Shown here: positions 63,410 through 64,000 of the stretch, piece by piece
Position numbering within the stretch: position 1 is the stretch's first letter
Layout of the letters: each line of letters starts with the position of its first letter
Origin: Chlorobaculum sp. MV4-Y
Lineage (GTDB): Bacteria; Bacteroidota; Chlorobiia; Chlorobiales; Chlorobiaceae
NCBI RefSeq assembly: GCF_025244685.1
Contig: NZ_CP104202.1
Location: forward strand, 1,554,359-1,618,358
Reading direction: 5' to 3'
Length of the DNA: 64,000 nt
Notes under the pieces: generated by a model
Database searches by the model: none
Told to the model about the DNA's origin: nothing
The model's input: the letters and a program-made list of their open reading frames with translations, nothing else
Translations under genes and position numbers: made by a program

Positions 63410-64000
63410 GCATCAAGGCAAAACAGCTCTCATTCCTCGACCGCTACCTGACGCTCTGGATTTTTCTCGCGATGAGCATCGGCGTGCTGTCGGGCTTTCT
63501 CTATCCGCAGATCGCCGGATTCTGGAACCGCTTCCAGTCCGGCACGACCAACATTCCGATCGCCATCGGCCTCATCGTGATGATGTATCCGCCGCTCGCG
63601 AAGGTGAAGTACGAGGAGCTTGGTGACGTGTTCCGCAACACGAAGGTGCTGGCGTTGTCGCTCGTGCAGAACTGGGTGATCGGGCCGGTGCTGATGTTCG
63701 CGCTCGCCGTGGCGTTCCTCTCCGACATGCCGCACTACATGGCCGGTCTCATCATGATCGGCCTGGCCCGCTGCATCGCGATGGTGATCGTCTGGAACGA
63801 ACTCGCCAAGGGCGACACGGAGTACGCGGCGGGTCTCGTGGCGTTCAACTCGGTCTTTCAGGTGCTTTTCTTTTCGGTCTATGCCTGGGTGTTTCTGACG
63901 GTGCTGCCCGGCTGGCTCGGCTTGAGTTCGTTCCGCGTCGAGATCACCATCGGCGAAATCGCCCGGTCGGTCTTCGTCTATCTCGGCATTCCGTTCATCG
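63406..64000 (+). CDS. acr3: Arsenite efflux permease, ACR3 family (partial)
   Basis: The first 198 residues are in the window; typical length is about 350. Membrane helices are seen from [15 protein letters not shown] on, and the Acr3 motif [18 protein letters not shown] with its conserved cysteine is present, as is [15 protein letters not shown] before it. Acr3 exports arsenite by the proton motive force. It overlaps arsC by four bases and must be co-transcribed. Confidence 0.95.
   Translation, partial: MSIKAKQLSFLDRYLTLWIFLAMSIGVLSGFLYPQIAGFWNRFQSGTTNIPIAIGLIVMMYPPLAKVKYEELGDVFRNTKVLALSLVQNWVIGPVLMFALAVAFLSDMPHYMAGLIMIGLARCIAMVIVWNELAKGDTEYAAGLVAFNSVFQVLFFSVYAWVFLTVLPGWLGLSSFRVEITIGEIARSVFVYLGIPFI

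Overview
The window looks like a chromosomal segment of a green sulfur bacterium (Chlorobiaceae, most like the genus Chlorobaculum). This is inferred from gene content and protein style only: a psrABC-type polysulfide/thiosulfate reductase operon with its own chaperone, outer-membrane assembly genes, a GroEL ending in a GGM-rich tail, a class II photolyase, and a moderately GC-rich coding style with AT-rich intergenic regions. No rRNA or photosynthesis marker is present, so the genus is a judgement.

Layout. 1-13 kb: a partial glycosyltransferase, trpA, a CPBP membrane protease and queC on the minus strand; a PAS-GAF hybrid histidine kinase; an internally deleted ISL3-type element; groES-groEL behind a CIRCE operator; uvrA, an Rrf2 regulator and an alpha/beta hydrolase. 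13-20 kb: a palindrome-rich element with long inverted ends, lptD, trpB (15 kb from trpA), two tandem tRNA-Gly genes, a small outer-membrane beta-barrel protein, tRNA-Ser and a rhodanese. 21-30 kb: a secreted trypsin-TPR protein facing a two-partner secretion pair (tpsB-tpsA) whose 1603-residue exoprotein carries autotransporter-type and MBG-type repeats. 30-36 kb: a glutamine amidotransferase coupled to a photolyase, a toxin-antitoxin pair, and two nested copies of an IS3-family element. 36-47.5 kb: RNase R, an ECF sigma factor operon, and psrA-psrB-psrC-torD. 47.5-59.5 kb: a notably decayed stretch in which the MgtA-type ATPase, a DUF389 protein, an iron alcohol dehydrogenase and a DOPA-dioxygenase-like gene are interrupted and an AblB-like acetyltransferase has an internal deletion, next to intact small genes. 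59.5-60.8 kb: a probably acquired two-gene unit including a caspase-fold-like protein with a C-terminal Cys/His zinc-type motif. 60.8-64 kb: an arsenic operon (arsR, redox-disulfide protein, rhodanese, permease, arsC, acr3) with two matching operator-like inverted repeats.

How it works together. The housekeeping parts serve protein folding (groESL under HrcA/CIRCE), DNA repair (uvrA, photolyase), RNA turnover (rnr), LPS export (lptD), tryptophan synthesis (trpA, trpB) and queuosine synthesis (queC). The accessory parts serve sulfur respiration or sulfur compound turnover (psr), surface adhesion (tpsBA), metal/metalloid resistance (ars) and genetic conflict (toxin-antitoxin, possible caspase-like effector). 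The strongest candidate for something undescribed is the caspase-like/zinc-tail protein with its small upstream partner at 59514-60749. The best structural finds are the 13.0-13.3 kb palindromic element and the nested IS3 copies with a 3-base target duplication.
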